Assembly (NCBI GenBank): GCA_046330225.1
Contig: JAXLTD010000003.1
Span: forward strand, 1-64,000
Direction: 5' to 3'
Origin: CANJIV01 sp046330225
GTDB lineage: Bacteria > Actinomycetota > Thermoleophilia > Solirubrobacterales > Solirubrobacteraceae
Length of the DNA: 64,000 nt
Shown here: positions 1 to 8,101 of the stretch, in pieces
Layout of the letters: each line of letters begins with the position of its first letter
How positions within the stretch are numbered: position 1 is the stretch's first letter
The notes under the pieces: model-generated
The model's input: only the letters and a program-made list of their open reading frames with translations
What the model was told of the DNA's origin: nothing
Database searches by the model: none
Made by a program: the position numbers and the translations under genes

Positions 1-24
1 ATACAACGTGTCTCCTGAAACCCC

Positions 25-381
25 GTGCAGCTGTCATCCCTGATGCGATCGACCGACTTTGCCGCCGATGTCGTACGAGAGCTTGATCGGATGATTGCCG
101 ATGCATCCGAAACACACGTGTTTGGCCAATTGTGGCGGTCGCTCGAAGACCTCGGCGTCTCCGTAGCGCCGGAACGAGCGGATGTTGAGATTGAGATCCG
201 ATTCTCGGCTGGTGGACACGGGTACATCGCCAGGGTGCCGGCGGTCCCGGATGACAGTACGCTCACGCCGAGCGCCTGGGCGTCGATCGTGATGACTGTC
301 TTCGAGGAACGACTCCTCGCCGAAGACGAGGGCTTGCCACCGCCAGCGGAATGTGTGACTTCGTTCTCGATTTTCGACTAG
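25..381 (+). CDS. hypothetical protein, 118 aa
   Basis: I do not recognise this family. The frame opens at GTG 25 just after an in-frame stop at 16-18; an ATG at 43 is an equally possible start. The protein is acidic, has no signal peptide or membrane segment, and ends in a hydrophobic SFSIFD. No clear Shine-Dalgarno sequence is visible. Its base composition is less GC-rich than the rest of the window, as is that of the next gene, which suggests accessory DNA. An antisense frame across 34-519 is long but has the arginine/histidine-rich look of a shadow. Function unknown. Confidence 0.55.
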   Translation: MQLSSLMRSTDFAADVVRELDRMIADASETHVFGQLWRSLEDLGVSVAPERADVEIEIRFSAGGHGYIARVPAVPDDSTLTPSAWASIVMTVFEERLLAEDEGLPPPAECVTSFSIFD

Positions 382-472
382 ACAGGATGGAGCCGTGTGG
401 TGCGGCTCTGTCCAGTGGTGCGAGGCAGAAGCTGTCTGTGTACTTGCGGCGCTTAGATAGGGCGGGTCTGGC

Positions 473-817
473 GTGATGGTGCGAGCCGTTGCAAGAGCTG
501 CACCGCTTGTCGCCGCCATTTCACTTGTTGTACTCGGCGGGTGTGGGGCCCCACCCGTGATTGATGGCCTTATGAATCAGGCTGACAGCCTCTATCGCGC
601 CTGCGGTGGCGAGCCGAGCCGCCCTCTCAGCGACTCCAAGCGCATGCAACTCGCCCGCTCGGTGGCGACCAACCTCCGTGAAGCGCCGGGACGGTTCCTC
701 GTAGACGACAGCGAAGACACCGCTTCGAGTCGGGAGAGCTACATCAACTCGCTGGCTGCGACGATTGGGGAAGGAGGCTGCCGACGGGAAGCAGCCATTG
801 TGCTCAGCGCAAGGTAG
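473..817 (+). CDS. small lipoprotein, 114 aa
   Basis: The N-terminus has a few basic residues, a hydrophobic stretch and a lipobox LVVLGGC at about residues 18-24. The mature protein would therefore be attached by a lipid to the outer face of the cytoplasmic membrane. Two further cysteines (about residues 44 and 103) could form a disulfide. The start may be GTG 473 or ATG 476. The rest is a short, mostly helical domain I cannot assign. Its composition is lower in GC than the later genes, like its upstream neighbour. Function unknown. Confidence 0.65.
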   Translation: MMVRAVARAAPLVAAISLVVLGGCGAPPVIDGLMNQADSLYRACGGEPSRPLSDSKRMQLARSVATNLREAPGRFLVDDSEDTASSRESYINSLAATIGEGGCRREAAIVLSAR

Positions 818-1144
818 CTCGCAGGCGGAAGCGGAACCGTGGTGACCGCGCCGATGCCGACGCTCAGGTGACCCGTCCGCCCAGGCCCCGCAAACAGAGA
901 AGGGTGCCAGGGCCCGAGCACCGGCCCATCCGCGCCAGCCCGCCGGAGAGCCCAGCCACGGGTCGCGCGCGCCAAGCGCGCGGCCCCCCGGGCCGCCACG
1001 CCGATCGTCGGATGCGCGGCGGCGCGGCTTCTCCGCCTCCATCCAGCCGTTCGGAGGCGGGAAGCCACGGCGCCGCGCATTCGCCGCAGCGGCCAGAGGC
1101 CGAGCCATGAAACGACCCAAGCGGAAGGCGAGAGAGGAGAAGAG
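818..1144. other. gene-free stretch, 327 bp
   Basis: Nothing convincing is seen here. A plus-strand frame at 868-1110 is rich in Pro, Arg and Ser with no recognisable start signal, as expected by chance at this GC content. Composition shifts from moderate to high GC at about 860, which may mark the edge of the accessory segment to the left. Confidence 0.5.
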
Positions 1145-1609
1145 CTACCGGGGCACGTAGGCGACCTTGCCCCAGGAGGGCTCGGGCGCCAGCTCGATCG
1201 GCTCGTTCTCGCGATCGGGCTGCACGTAGGCGAAGGTGGCGGCGTCGGGGTCGAAGGCGACCTCGAGCTCGCCTTCGAGGACGCGCTGGTCCAGCCAGGC
1301 GCCGCGGAAGACCAGGCGCCGCAGCCAGTGGACGAGGGAGCGCTCGGCGGGGCCGACGAGGTCGGGCCAGCAGTCGTTGACGTGCTCGCCCAGGGCGGAG
1401 GCCGGGTCCTGCACCTCGCCGTTGACGACGAGGTTGACCAGGTCCTCGAGCTCGGGCTCGCAGAGGCGGCCGCCGACGAAGCCGACCTTCAGCGCGGCCT
1501 GCTCGCAGCGCTCGCCGAAGTCGTCCTCGTTGAAGGTGAACCGAAGCTCCCCGTATTCGAGAACGAAGTCCTGCCCGGAGTCGTAGTTGCCGCGTCGCGC
1601 TGTGTCCAT
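1145..1609 (-). CDS. hypothetical acidic protein, 154 aa
   Basis: The start is the ATG complementary to 1607-1609 (MDTARRGNYD). The open frame continues upstream to 2008, but that part has shadow composition and overlaps the SDR gene, so it is excluded. The protein is acidic with alternating Glu/Asp and hydrophobic residues, and has two conserved-looking parts: an N-terminal beta-rich segment (FVLEYGELRFTF) and a WLRRLVFRGAWLDQR segment near residue 105. There is no signal peptide. The family is not recognised. It is divergent from the SDR gene. Confidence 0.7.
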   Translation of the reverse strand: MDTARRGNYDSGQDFVLEYGELRFTFNEDDFGERCEQAALKVGFVGGRLCEPELEDLVNLVVNGEVQDPASALGEHVNDCWPDLVGPAERSLVHWLRRLVFRGAWLDQRVLEGELEVAFDPDAATFAYVQPDRENEPIELAPEPSWGKVAYVPR

Positions 1610-1723
1610 GACCAGAAGCGCCCGGGCGGTTGCCGCCGCGGGCCGTCGGCATCTTATGCCGGACTCCTGCCTCCCAGGACGGAATGAATGAGAACTTGCA
1701 CCGGGACGCTGGCGGGGCGGCTG

Positions 1724-1729
1724 TAGGGT
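1724..1729 (+). promoter_or_regulatory. probable -10 element of the SDR gene (leaderless)
   Basis: TAGGGT lies 7 nt before the ATG at 1737. It fits the TAnnnT pattern seen just upstream of many start codons in this window. No good -35 box is visible at 17-18 bp. Confidence 0.4.
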
Positions 1730-1736
1730 GCCGCAC

Positions 1737-2489
1737 ATGAGCTCAGAACTTGCAGGACGCGTTGCCGCGGTCACCGGGGCCTCATCGGGAATCGGCGAGG
1801 CGACGGCCCTCGCCCTGGCCGGCGCGGGCGCCGCGGTCGCGGTCGGGGCTCGCCGCGCCGACCGCCTCGAGGGCCTCGTCGAGAAGATCCAGGCCGCCGG
1901 CGGGACCGCGATCGCGCTGCCGTGCGACGTGACCGAGGAGGTCCAGGCGGTCGCCTTCGTCAACGACACCCACGCGCAGCTCGGGCGCCTGGACATCCTC
2001 GTGAACAACGCGGGCCTGATGCTGCTCGGCCCGGTCGAGGGCGCCGACCTCGAGGAGTGGCGGCGGATGATCGCCGTGAACTGCCTCGGCCTGCTCTACA
2101 CGACCCACGCCGCGCTGCCGCTGATGCGCGAGGGCGGCGGCGGGCACGTCGTGAACGTCTCGTCGGTCGCGGGCCGGCGGGCGTCGGCGTTCAGCGCGGT
2201 CTACAACCTGACGAAGTGGGGCGTGAACGGGTTCTCGGAGGCGCTGCGCCAGGAGGCGCTGCATTCGAACATCCGGGTGACGGTGGTCGAGCCGGGCTGG
2301 GTCGAGACCGAGCTGCTGAGCCAGAACACCAACCCGCTGGTGCACCAGGGCGCCGAGAAGCTCAAGGAGTCGATCGGCGAGGTGCTCAGCGCGGACGACA
2401 TCGCGGGCGCGATCCTCTACGCGGTGGTCCAGCCCGACCACGTGAGCGTCAGCGAGGTGCTCGTGCGGCCGACGAAGCAGCCGACGTAG
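1737..2489 (+). CDS. SDR family NAD(P)-dependent oxidoreductase
   Basis: A 250-residue classical short-chain dehydrogenase/reductase. Visible motifs are the dinucleotide-binding TGASSGIG near residue 15, NNAG near residue 90, catalytic Ser in NVSSVAG, and YNLTK (YxxxK) about a dozen residues later. Full family length. The substrate cannot be told from sequence; close classical SDRs act on alcohols or ketones of many kinds. ATG 1737 is preferred over GTG 1728 because a -10-like TAGGGT ends 7 nt before it. No operon partner: the gene upstream is divergent, and a hairpin lies downstream before the response regulator. Confidence 0.9.
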   Translation: MSSELAGRVAAVTGASSGIGEATALALAGAGAAVAVGARRADRLEGLVEKIQAAGGTAIALPCDVTEEVQAVAFVNDTHAQLGRLDILVNNAGLMLLGPVEGADLEEWRRMIAVNCLGLLYTTHAALPLMREGGGGHVVNVSSVAGRRASAFSAVYNLTKWGVNGFSEALRQEALHSNIRVTVVEPGWVETELLSQNTNPLVHQGAEKLKESIGEVLSADDIAGAILYAVVQPDHVSVSEVLVRPTKQPT

Positions 2490-2525
2490 AGGAGGGGGGC
2501 GAACTTCGGCCGGCCGCTCCCTCCT
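2490..2525 (+). terminator. inverted repeat between SDR gene and response regulator
   Basis: AGGAGGG (2490-2496) pairs with CCCTCCT (2519-2525) around a GC-rich loop. It starts just after the SDR stop codon and may terminate that transcript. It also contains the GGGGGGCGAACT motif (2494-2505) shared with the tadA upstream region, so a promoter role competes with the terminator reading. Confidence 0.4.
2494..2505 (+). promoter_or_regulatory. GGGGGGCGAACT motif shared by both pilus operons
   Basis: This 12-mer begins exactly 38 nt before the ATG at 2532. The identical 12-mer at 27241-27252 begins exactly 38 nt before the GTG of tadA at 27279. The segments between motif and start are both C-rich with CCTC near position -12. 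It could be a promoter element or an operator for both pilus operons. Confidence 0.5.
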
Positions 2526-2531
2526 GGGGGC

Positions 2532-3284
2532 ATGGCCGATGACGCTCACACCATCCTCGTGGTCGAGGACGACGCGGCGACGCGGACGTTCCTGGCCGAC
2601 AACCTGACCGCCGACGGGTACGAGCTGCTCGTCGCCGACTGCGCGCGGGAGGCGCTGCGCCTGCTCGAGACGAAGTTCCCGGACGCCGTGGTGCTCGACC
2701 TCGGGCTCCCGGACGCCGACGGGCTGGACGTGCTGCGGCGCGTGCGCGCCGCCGACGGCGCCGGGGCCCGGATCGATCCGGACTGCCCGGTCCTCGTCCT
2801 GACCGGGCGCGGGGCCGAGCTGGACCGGGTCCGCGGGTTCGAGCGCGGCGCTGACGACTACCTGGTCAAGCCGTTCTCCTACCCCGAGCTGCGGGGCCGG
2901 ATCGCCGCGGTCCTGCGCCGCTGCGACCGGCGCCAGCGGCGCGGGCGCATCCGCGTCGGAGCGCTCGAGCTCGATCCCGTGTCCCGGGATGTGCGGGTCG
3001 GCGGGGCGCCGGTTGCGCTCTCCCAGAAGGAGTTCGCGCTGCTGCAGACGCTGGCCGCCGACCCGTCGCGCGTCTTCACGAAGCAGGAGCTGCTGCGCCA
3101 CGTCTGGGGGTTCCGCACGGCCGGCTCGACCCGGACGCTGGACTCGCACGCCTGCCGGCTGCGCCACAAGCTGGGCGGCACCGGCGCGCGCTTCGTCGTG
3201 AACGTGTGGGGCGTCGGCTACCGGCTCGTCGACGGGCCGCTGGTTGCGGCCGCCGAAGACGCGGCGACCGGGCGGGCGGCGTGA
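2532..3284 (+). CDS. OmpR-family response regulator
   Basis: 250 residues: a receiver domain (about 6-125) followed by an OmpR/PhoB winged-helix domain (about 140-235). The acidic pocket is E12/D13/D14, the phosphoacceptor is Asp56 in VLDLGLP, and the conserved Lys is in DYLVKPF. The C-terminal domain shows the family's QKEFALL and RTLDSHACRLRHKL segments. It overlaps the next gene by 4 nt (GTGA), so it is translationally coupled to a histidine kinase and then a CpaB-like pilus protein. The likely job is control of pilus or surface-appendage genes (inferred from context). Confidence 0.93.
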   Translation: MADDAHTILVVEDDAATRTFLADNLTADGYELLVADCAREALRLLETKFPDAVVLDLGLPDADGLDVLRRVRAADGAGARIDPDCPVLVLTGRGAELDRVRGFERGADDYLVKPFSYPELRGRIAAVLRRCDRRQRRGRIRVGALELDPVSRDVRVGGAPVALSQKEFALLQTLAADPSRVFTKQELLRHVWGFRTAGSTRTLDSHACRLRHKLGGTGARFVVNVWGVGYRLVDGPLVAAAEDAATGRAA

Positions 3285-4000
3285 CGGGCGCGGCCGAGGC
3301 GGCGGGGTGGCTCGCGGCGGCCTGCGGTGCGGTCGGCGCTGCGGCGCTCGGGTCGGAGCTGCGCCGCCGGACCGAGCTCGTCGTGCGGGCCTGCCATGAG
3401 CTGCGCGGGCCGCTCACCGCGGTGTCGCTCGGCGTCGAGCTGCTGGCCCGCGATGCGCCGCCGGGCCGGTGCGAGCTCGCGGGAGCGGTGGGTGCGGAGC
3501 TGCGCCGCGCGGGCCGGGCGCTGGAGGACCTCGATGCCGCCCGGGCCGGCCGCCGGGCCCGCGACCGCGTCGAGCCCGTCGACGTCGCCGCGCTCCTGCG
3601 CGCCGCGGCCGCGGCGTGGGCGCCGATCGCGCGCCAGCACGGCGCCGACCTGCAGGTCAGCGTGCCGGCCGGCGTCGTCGTGCGCGGCGACCGCGTCCGC
3701 CTCGCGCAGGCCACCGGCAACCTGCTCGCCAACGCGATCGAGCACGGCAGCGGCCGGGTGGTGCTGCGGGCGAGCGCGGGCGGCGGTCGGGTGCGGATCG
3801 AGGTGAGCGACGACGGCCCGGGCCTGCCGGCGCCGGTCGCCCGCATCGCGCGGACGGCCCGTCGCGGGCGCGGCGGGCGGGGCCGGGGACTGGCGATCGC
3901 TGCCGACATCGCGGCCCGCCACGGCGGCCGTCTCTCCGCGGCGCCCTCGGCCCGCGGGGCGCGGATCGCGCTCGAGCTGCCGGCGGCGGAGGCGGCGTGA
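3281..4000 (+). CDS. sensor-less histidine kinase, 239 aa
   Basis: GTG 3281 overlaps the stop of the response regulator; the frame extends upstream only as shadow. One hydrophobic segment (about residues 6-24) precedes a HisKA-type H box, CHELRGPLTAV, with His39. The ATP-binding domain shows the N box GNLLANAIEHG, G1 DDGPGLP and a short G2 RGRGLAIA. There is no periplasmic or PAS sensor domain, so any signal must come through the membrane anchor or a partner protein. At 239 aa it is very short for a membrane kinase. It is coupled by GTGA overlaps to both neighbours. Confidence 0.88.
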   Translation: MTGAAEAAGWLAAACGAVGAAALGSELRRRTELVVRACHELRGPLTAVSLGVELLARDAPPGRCELAGAVGAELRRAGRALEDLDAARAGRRARDRVEPVDVAALLRAAAAAWAPIARQHGADLQVSVPAGVVVRGDRVRLAQATGNLLANAIEHGSGRVVLRASAGGGRVRIEVSDDGPGLPAPVARIARTARRGRGGRGRGLAIAADIAARHGGRLSAAPSARGARIALELPAAEAA

Positions 4001-4698
4001 GCCGCCGGCGCCGGGCGGTGCTCCTCGCCGGGCTCGCGCTCGCCCTCGGCGCGGTCGCTGCCGCCGACGTCCAGCGCCGCGAGTCGGCGCTCGCGGCCCG
4101 CCTGGGGCCCGACGTGCCGGTGCTCGTGGCCCGGGAGGCGATCCCGCCGGGCACGCGCCTGACCCCGTCCCGGGTCGCGGTGCGCGCGGTGCCGGCCCGC
4201 TACGCGACGCCCGGGTCGCTCGACAGCCTCGGCGCGGCGATCGGGTCGCGCACGGCGGTCGCGGTGCCCGCCGGGGCGCCGGTCACCGCCGCCATGCTGG
4301 GGGACGGCCGCGGCGATCCGTCCGCGCCCGCGGGCCCGCCGGTGCGGCCCGGCGAGCGGGCGGCCGAGCTGGTCGCGCGCGCGTCCCCGGAGCTCGTGCA
4401 GCCCGGCAGCCGGGTGGACGTGCTCGTCACCCGCGATCCGGGACGCGGCGGGTCCGGCGGGACGGTCGTGGCGCTCGAGGACGTGGAGGTGCTCGGGGCG
4501 GGGCCGGCGCCGGACGGCGCGGCCCCGGATGGCGGCGACGGCGGGCCGCGCGTGGCGGCCACGCTGCGCGTCACCCTGCGCCAGGCGGTCTACCTCGCCG
4601 CCGCGCAGTCGTTCGCCCGGGAGATCCGGCTCCTCCCGCGGGCCGCCGGGGACGGGCGCCGCGGGGCGGCCGGGCTGGCGGTCGGCCCCGGCCTGTAG
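3997..4698 (+). CDS. cpaB: Flp pilus assembly protein CpaB (RcpC) family
   Basis: 233 residues with an N-terminal membrane anchor (about 5-22) and a SAF domain. The family hallmark VLVAREAIPPGTRLTP is at about residues 42-57, followed by the usual AIGSRTAVAVPAGAPVT. A second beta-rich half contains GSRVDVLVT and the TLRVTLRQAVYLAAAQ segment typical of CpaB. CpaB/RcpC proteins belong to Tad/Flp pilus machines and are thought to sit near the envelope pore. The start overlaps the kinase stop (GTGA). The tadABC genes lie 23 kb away (27279-30209), so the pilus genes are split. Confidence 0.85.
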   Translation: MSRRRRAVLLAGLALALGAVAAADVQRRESALAARLGPDVPVLVAREAIPPGTRLTPSRVAVRAVPARYATPGSLDSLGAAIGSRTAVAVPAGAPVTAAMLGDGRGDPSAPAGPPVRPGERAAELVARASPELVQPGSRVDVLVTRDPGRGGSGGTVVALEDVEVLGAGPAPDGAAPDGGDGGPRVAATLRVTLRQAVYLAAAQSFAREIRLLPRAAGDGRRGAAGLAVGPGL

Positions 4699-4785
4699 CG
4701 GGCGCGGACTGGACCCCTGGACGATCGGCCGACGCCGGGATTCAAGTCGGGCGCCCGATTTCCCGATGTGCGCGGTGAGACGCCC

Positions 4786-6045
4786 ATGCGCCGCCTTCCG
4801 ATGCTCCTCACCGCTTGCGCCTGCGCGCTCGCCGCCCTCTTGGCCGGCGGCGCGCTCGCTGCCACCAAGCGCGCCGCCGCGCCGCGCGTGGTCACGGTCA
4901 AGCCGCTGCACGCGGGGATCGGCGACACGCTCACGATTCGCGGCACGAACTTCCGGCCCGGGCGGCTGGCGAACTGGATCGTCTTCCAGCGCGACCGGGC
5001 CCGCCCCGTGTTCGCCCGCGCCGAGGTGGCCTCCCGGACGCAGATCCGCATCAAGATCCCGGAGAAGCTGCGCCCGTTCCTCAGCCTGAAGAACGGCCAG
5101 CCCGCGGCCACGCGGTTCCGCATCCGGGTCCTGGCCTCCACGTTCGGCAAGGAGTTCACCGCGAAGGCGAGCTCGCCGCTGATCGGGCCGGCGCCGCTGG
5201 GCGGCACCAAGCCGCCGCCGGAGGCCAGCAACGACTGCGACAACGACAAGATCCCGAACAGCACCGACACCGACGACGACAACGACCTCCTGCCGGACTC
5301 GCGCGAGAAGCTCCTGAAGACCGACCCGTGCAAGGCCGACTCCGACGGCGACGGCGTCAGCGACTACTTCGAGGTCGAGTCGGCCCTGGACCTCAACAGC
5401 CGCGCGAACTTCTACCCGGTCAAGAAGCCCTACCCGAACCCGAACTTCCCCGACGCCAACATCGACTTCGACGGCGACGGGATGACGAATAGCGACGAGT
5501 TCTCGGCCTGGGTCCGGTACGGCGGCGGCAGCAAGGACCTCAACTACAGCGACGGCTGCCAGGACACCCGCGCCGGCGGGGGCTGCTCCGGGCCGCCGAC
5601 CGCCGTCCCCTCGAACAAGCCGTGGCTGGACTTCGACGGCAACGGGCGCCTCACCGACGACGAGAAGGACGTCGACAACGACGGCGCGACGAACTGGGAC
5701 GAGGCCCACGGCCGACTGGTGTACGACTGGTGGTCCGCGGCGTACGAGACCGAGAAGCCCTACAAGCCGCAGTACGGCTCGCTGGACTGGCTGGATCCGG
5801 ACACCGACGGCGACGGCGTGCTCGACGGCTACGACGACCAGGACTACGACGATGTCAACAACATCAACGACATCAATCGCGGCCCGAACTGGGTGCAGCC
5901 GTTCAACCCCTGCCTGCCGGACTGGACGTCGCGGACCTGCTCGCGCCACCCGCCGCTGAAGGATCCGTGGCCGCCGTTCGACACGTCGGGCTTCCGCTCG
6001 CTGCCGATCCCGCTGCCGTGGCCGCCGGTGGTCCCCGGGCCGTGA
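4786..6045 (+). CDS. secreted protein with IPT/TIG-like domain and thrombospondin type-3-like calcium repeats
   Basis: 419 residues from ATG 4786, chosen because it gives a clean signal peptide (MRRLPMLLTACACALAALLA); GTG 4768 is the alternative. The mature part starts with an IPT/TIG-like beta domain (PRVVTVKPLHAGIGDTLTI, about residues 30-130). From about residue 150 there are Asp/Asn-rich repeats of thrombospondin type-3 or EF-loop type, such as DTDDDNDLLPD, DSDGDGVSDYF, DFDGDGMTNSDE and DTDGDGVLDGYDD. These loops bind calcium in known families. It is probably an extracellular structural or adhesive protein. It lies just after the cpaB operon, but 87 bp away and with no visible link. Confidence 0.82.
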   Translation: MRRLPMLLTACACALAALLAGGALAATKRAAAPRVVTVKPLHAGIGDTLTIRGTNFRPGRLANWIVFQRDRARPVFARAEVASRTQIRIKIPEKLRPFLSLKNGQPAATRFRIRVLASTFGKEFTAKASSPLIGPAPLGGTKPPPEASNDCDNDKIPNSTDTDDDNDLLPDSREKLLKTDPCKADSDGDGVSDYFEVESALDLNSRANFYPVKKPYPNPNFPDANIDFDGDGMTNSDEFSAWVRYGGGSKDLNYSDGCQDTRAGGGCSGPPTAVPSNKPWLDFDGNGRLTDDEKDVDNDGATNWDEAHGRLVYDWWSAAYETEKPYKPQYGSLDWLDPDTDGDGVLDGYDDQDYDDVNNINDINRGPNWVQPFNPCLPDWTSRTCSRHPPLKDPWPPFDTSGFRSLPIPLPWPPVVPGP

Positions 6046-6067
6046 GGCCCAGGCCGGCGGCTGCCTC

Positions 6068-6083
6068 GGCGGGCGGCCCCGCC
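6068..6083. terminator. hairpin between convergent genes
   Basis: GGCGGG-CGGC-CCCGCC, a 6-bp GC stem located between the stop codons of two convergent genes. It could act in both directions. No T-run is present, as is common in high-GC actinobacteria. Confidence 0.45.
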
Positions 6084-6086
6084 TAG

Positions 6087-8045
6087 CTAGATCAGCTCGG
6101 GGTCGGTCATCACCTCGACCATGGCCGGCCCGGCGTGGGCCAGCGCCTCGGCCAGCGCCCCGGGCAAGGCGGCCGCTCCGGTCACCCGGATCCCCCGGGC
6201 GCCGCAGAGCTCCGCGTACTGCGAGAAGTCGGGGTTGTGCAGGGAGGTCTCCCACACGTCCCACTCGCCGGCGCGCTGCTCCTTGGAGATCTTGCCGAGC
6301 TGGCCGTTGTTCAGCAGGACGTGGGTGATGTTCATGCCGTGCTTGACGGCGGTTGTGACCTCGGCGAGGTACTGGGCGAACCCGCCGTCGCCGGTCACCG
6401 CGATGATCGGGCGCCGGCCGCCCGTGGCGGCCCAGGCGCCCATGGCCGCCGGATAGGCGAAGCCGATCGAGCCCAGGTAGCCCGACATGAGGACGTCCTG
6501 GCCGGCCTGGGACTCGAAGTAGCGCCCGAACGAGTAGGCGTGGTTGCCGACATCGACGGCGAGCACCGCGTCGGCGGGCGCGGCGTCGGTGAGCGCGGCC
6601 ATCACGGCGGCCGAGGCGACGCCGGCGCCGCGGTCGTCCTGGGCCCGGCTGGCCTTCTCGGCCCGCCAGATCGCCCACCGCTCGGCGATCTCGGGCCGCT
6701 GGTCGGCCCGCCCGGCGGGCGGCTCGGCGGGCAGCACGGCGGAGAGGGCGTCCAGCGCGACGCCGATGTCCGACCACATCGGGACGGCGACCGGATGGAA
6801 CTTCCCGAGCTGCTGCGGGTCGGCGTCGACCTGCACGATTGGCTTGCCGGCGTAGATCCCGGTGTGGTTGGAGAAGGAGGCGCCGAGCACGATCAGGCAG
6901 TCGGCCTCGTTCATGAACCAGCTCGCGACCGGCGTGCCGGACCGCCCGAGGACGCCGCAGGCCAGCGGATGGGCGTCGCCCACCAGGCCTTTGGCCTTGA
7001 ACGTCGTGATGACGGGCGCGCCGATCCGCTCGGCGAAGGCCAGGGCGGCCTCGCGGTGGTCGCGCGCGCCATGGCCGAGGATGATCGCGGGCCGCCGGGC
7101 GGGCGCGATGAGCTCCAGGGCCGCAGCGAGGGCGTCGGCGGGCGGGGCGATCGTGCGGCTCGGGATCCGGCCCTCCGGCGTGGCGGCCGGGGCGCCATCG
7201 GCCGGAATCGTCTGGACCTCGTCGGGGAAGACGAGGTGGGCCACCCCGGACTCGAGCACGGCGTGCTTGGCGGCCAGCGCGGCCAGCTCCGCGTGGCGGC
7301 TGCCGGGCAGGACGGTCTGCGACCACGCCGCCACCGAGCCGAACGCCGCCCGCAGGTCGACCTCCTGGAAGTTGTGGACGCCCAGGACCTCCGTCGCCAC
7401 CTGCCCGGTGAGGGCCAGGACCGGGGCGCGGTCGACGTTGGCGTCCCACAGGCCGGTGAGGAGGTTCGTCGCGCCGGGGCCGGCGATGGTCAGGCAGGCC
7501 GCCGGGCGGCCGGTGAGCTTGCCGTAGGCCGAAGCGGCGAAGGCGGCGGCGCCCTCGTGGCGGATCCCGATGTACTCCAGGTTCCCGGCCTGGGCCTGGC
7601 GGCGCAGCGCGTCGGCGAGGCCGAGGTTGGAGTGCCCGACCATCCCGAAGACGTGGCGCACGCCGAAGTTCACGAGCGTCTCGGCCATCACGTCCGAGAC
7701 CGTGCGCTCGTGCGCGGCCTCGTCGGGCACGGCGACCCAGACCCCGCCGTCGCGGATCTCCAGCGGGTACGTGGCGACTTGGTCGCCGAACGGCGACTCC
7801 CCGCTGAGCGGGCAGTAGTCGTACCCGTGCCACGGGCAGCGGAGCATCCCCTTCTCGATCGCGCCCTCGCCGAGCGGGCCGCCCTGGTGCGGGCAGCGGT
7901 TCTCCAGGGCGGCGTATTCGCCGTCGACGTGGGTCAGCGCGAGGCTCTTGTGCCCGGCCGCGACGGTGGTGACCCGGCCCTCGGGGAGGTCGTCCGCGTC
8001 GAGCACGCGGTGCCAGGTGGTGCCGGGGGTCGGGGCGGGGGTCAC
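6087..8045 (-). CDS. Rieske [2Fe-2S] domain fused to a thiamine-diphosphate (acetolactate synthase/pyruvate oxidase-type) enzyme
   Basis: 652 residues. GTG at 8045-8043 has AAGGAG six bases upstream, the best ribosome site in this region. Residues 10-108 form a Rieske ferredoxin-like domain with both cluster motifs, C51-P-H53 and C70-PW-H73. From about residue 115 there is a complete three-domain ThDP enzyme: catalytic-type Glu164 in GIRHEGAAAFAAS, a central cofactor domain, and a C-terminal GDG...NN cofactor-binding motif. Such enzymes decarboxylate 2-oxo acids and transfer, condense or oxidise the product. The Rieske part suggests electron transfer to or from the ThDP intermediate (inference). 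No separate partner gene is seen. Substrate unknown. Confidence 0.88.
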   Translation of the reverse strand: MTPAPTPGTTWHRVLDADDLPEGRVTTVAAGHKSLALTHVDGEYAALENRCPHQGGPLGEGAIEKGMLRCPWHGYDYCPLSGESPFGDQVATYPLEIRDGGVWVAVPDEAAHERTVSDVMAETLVNFGVRHVFGMVGHSNLGLADALRRQAQAGNLEYIGIRHEGAAAFAASAYGKLTGRPAACLTIAGPGATNLLTGLWDANVDRAPVLALTGQVATEVLGVHNFQEVDLRAAFGSVAAWSQTVLPGSRHAELAALAAKHAVLESGVAHLVFPDEVQTIPADGAPAATPEGRIPSRTIAPPADALAAALELIAPARRPAIILGHGARDHREAALAFAERIGAPVITTFKAKGLVGDAHPLACGVLGRSGTPVASWFMNEADCLIVLGASFSNHTGIYAGKPIVQVDADPQQLGKFHPVAVPMWSDIGVALDALSAVLPAEPPAGRADQRPEIAERWAIWRAEKASRAQDDRGAGVASAAVMAALTDAAPADAVLAVDVGNHAYSFGRYFESQAGQDVLMSGYLGSIGFAYPAAMGAWAATGGRRPIIAVTGDGGFAQYLAEVTTAVKHGMNITHVLLNNGQLGKISKEQRAGEWDVWETSLHNPDFSQYAELCGARGIRVTGAAALPGALAEALAHAGPAMVEVMTDPELI

Positions 8046-8101
8046 AGGGGTCTCCTTCGGTCGGGGCGGCCGCCAGTGCGGTCGCCGCGCGGGGCGGCGC
8101 G

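Noticed and set aside
868..1110. Small plus-strand frame of 80 codons
   Set aside because: Pro/Arg/Ser-rich with no ribosome site or promoter; consistent with chance at high GC.
3076..7833. Minus-strand open frame of 1585 codons
   Set aside because: It runs antisense to the response regulator, kinase, cpaB and calcium-repeat genes and out of frame with the ThDP enzyme. Its product is Arg/Ala/Gly/Pro-rich without motifs, typical of high-GC antisense frames.
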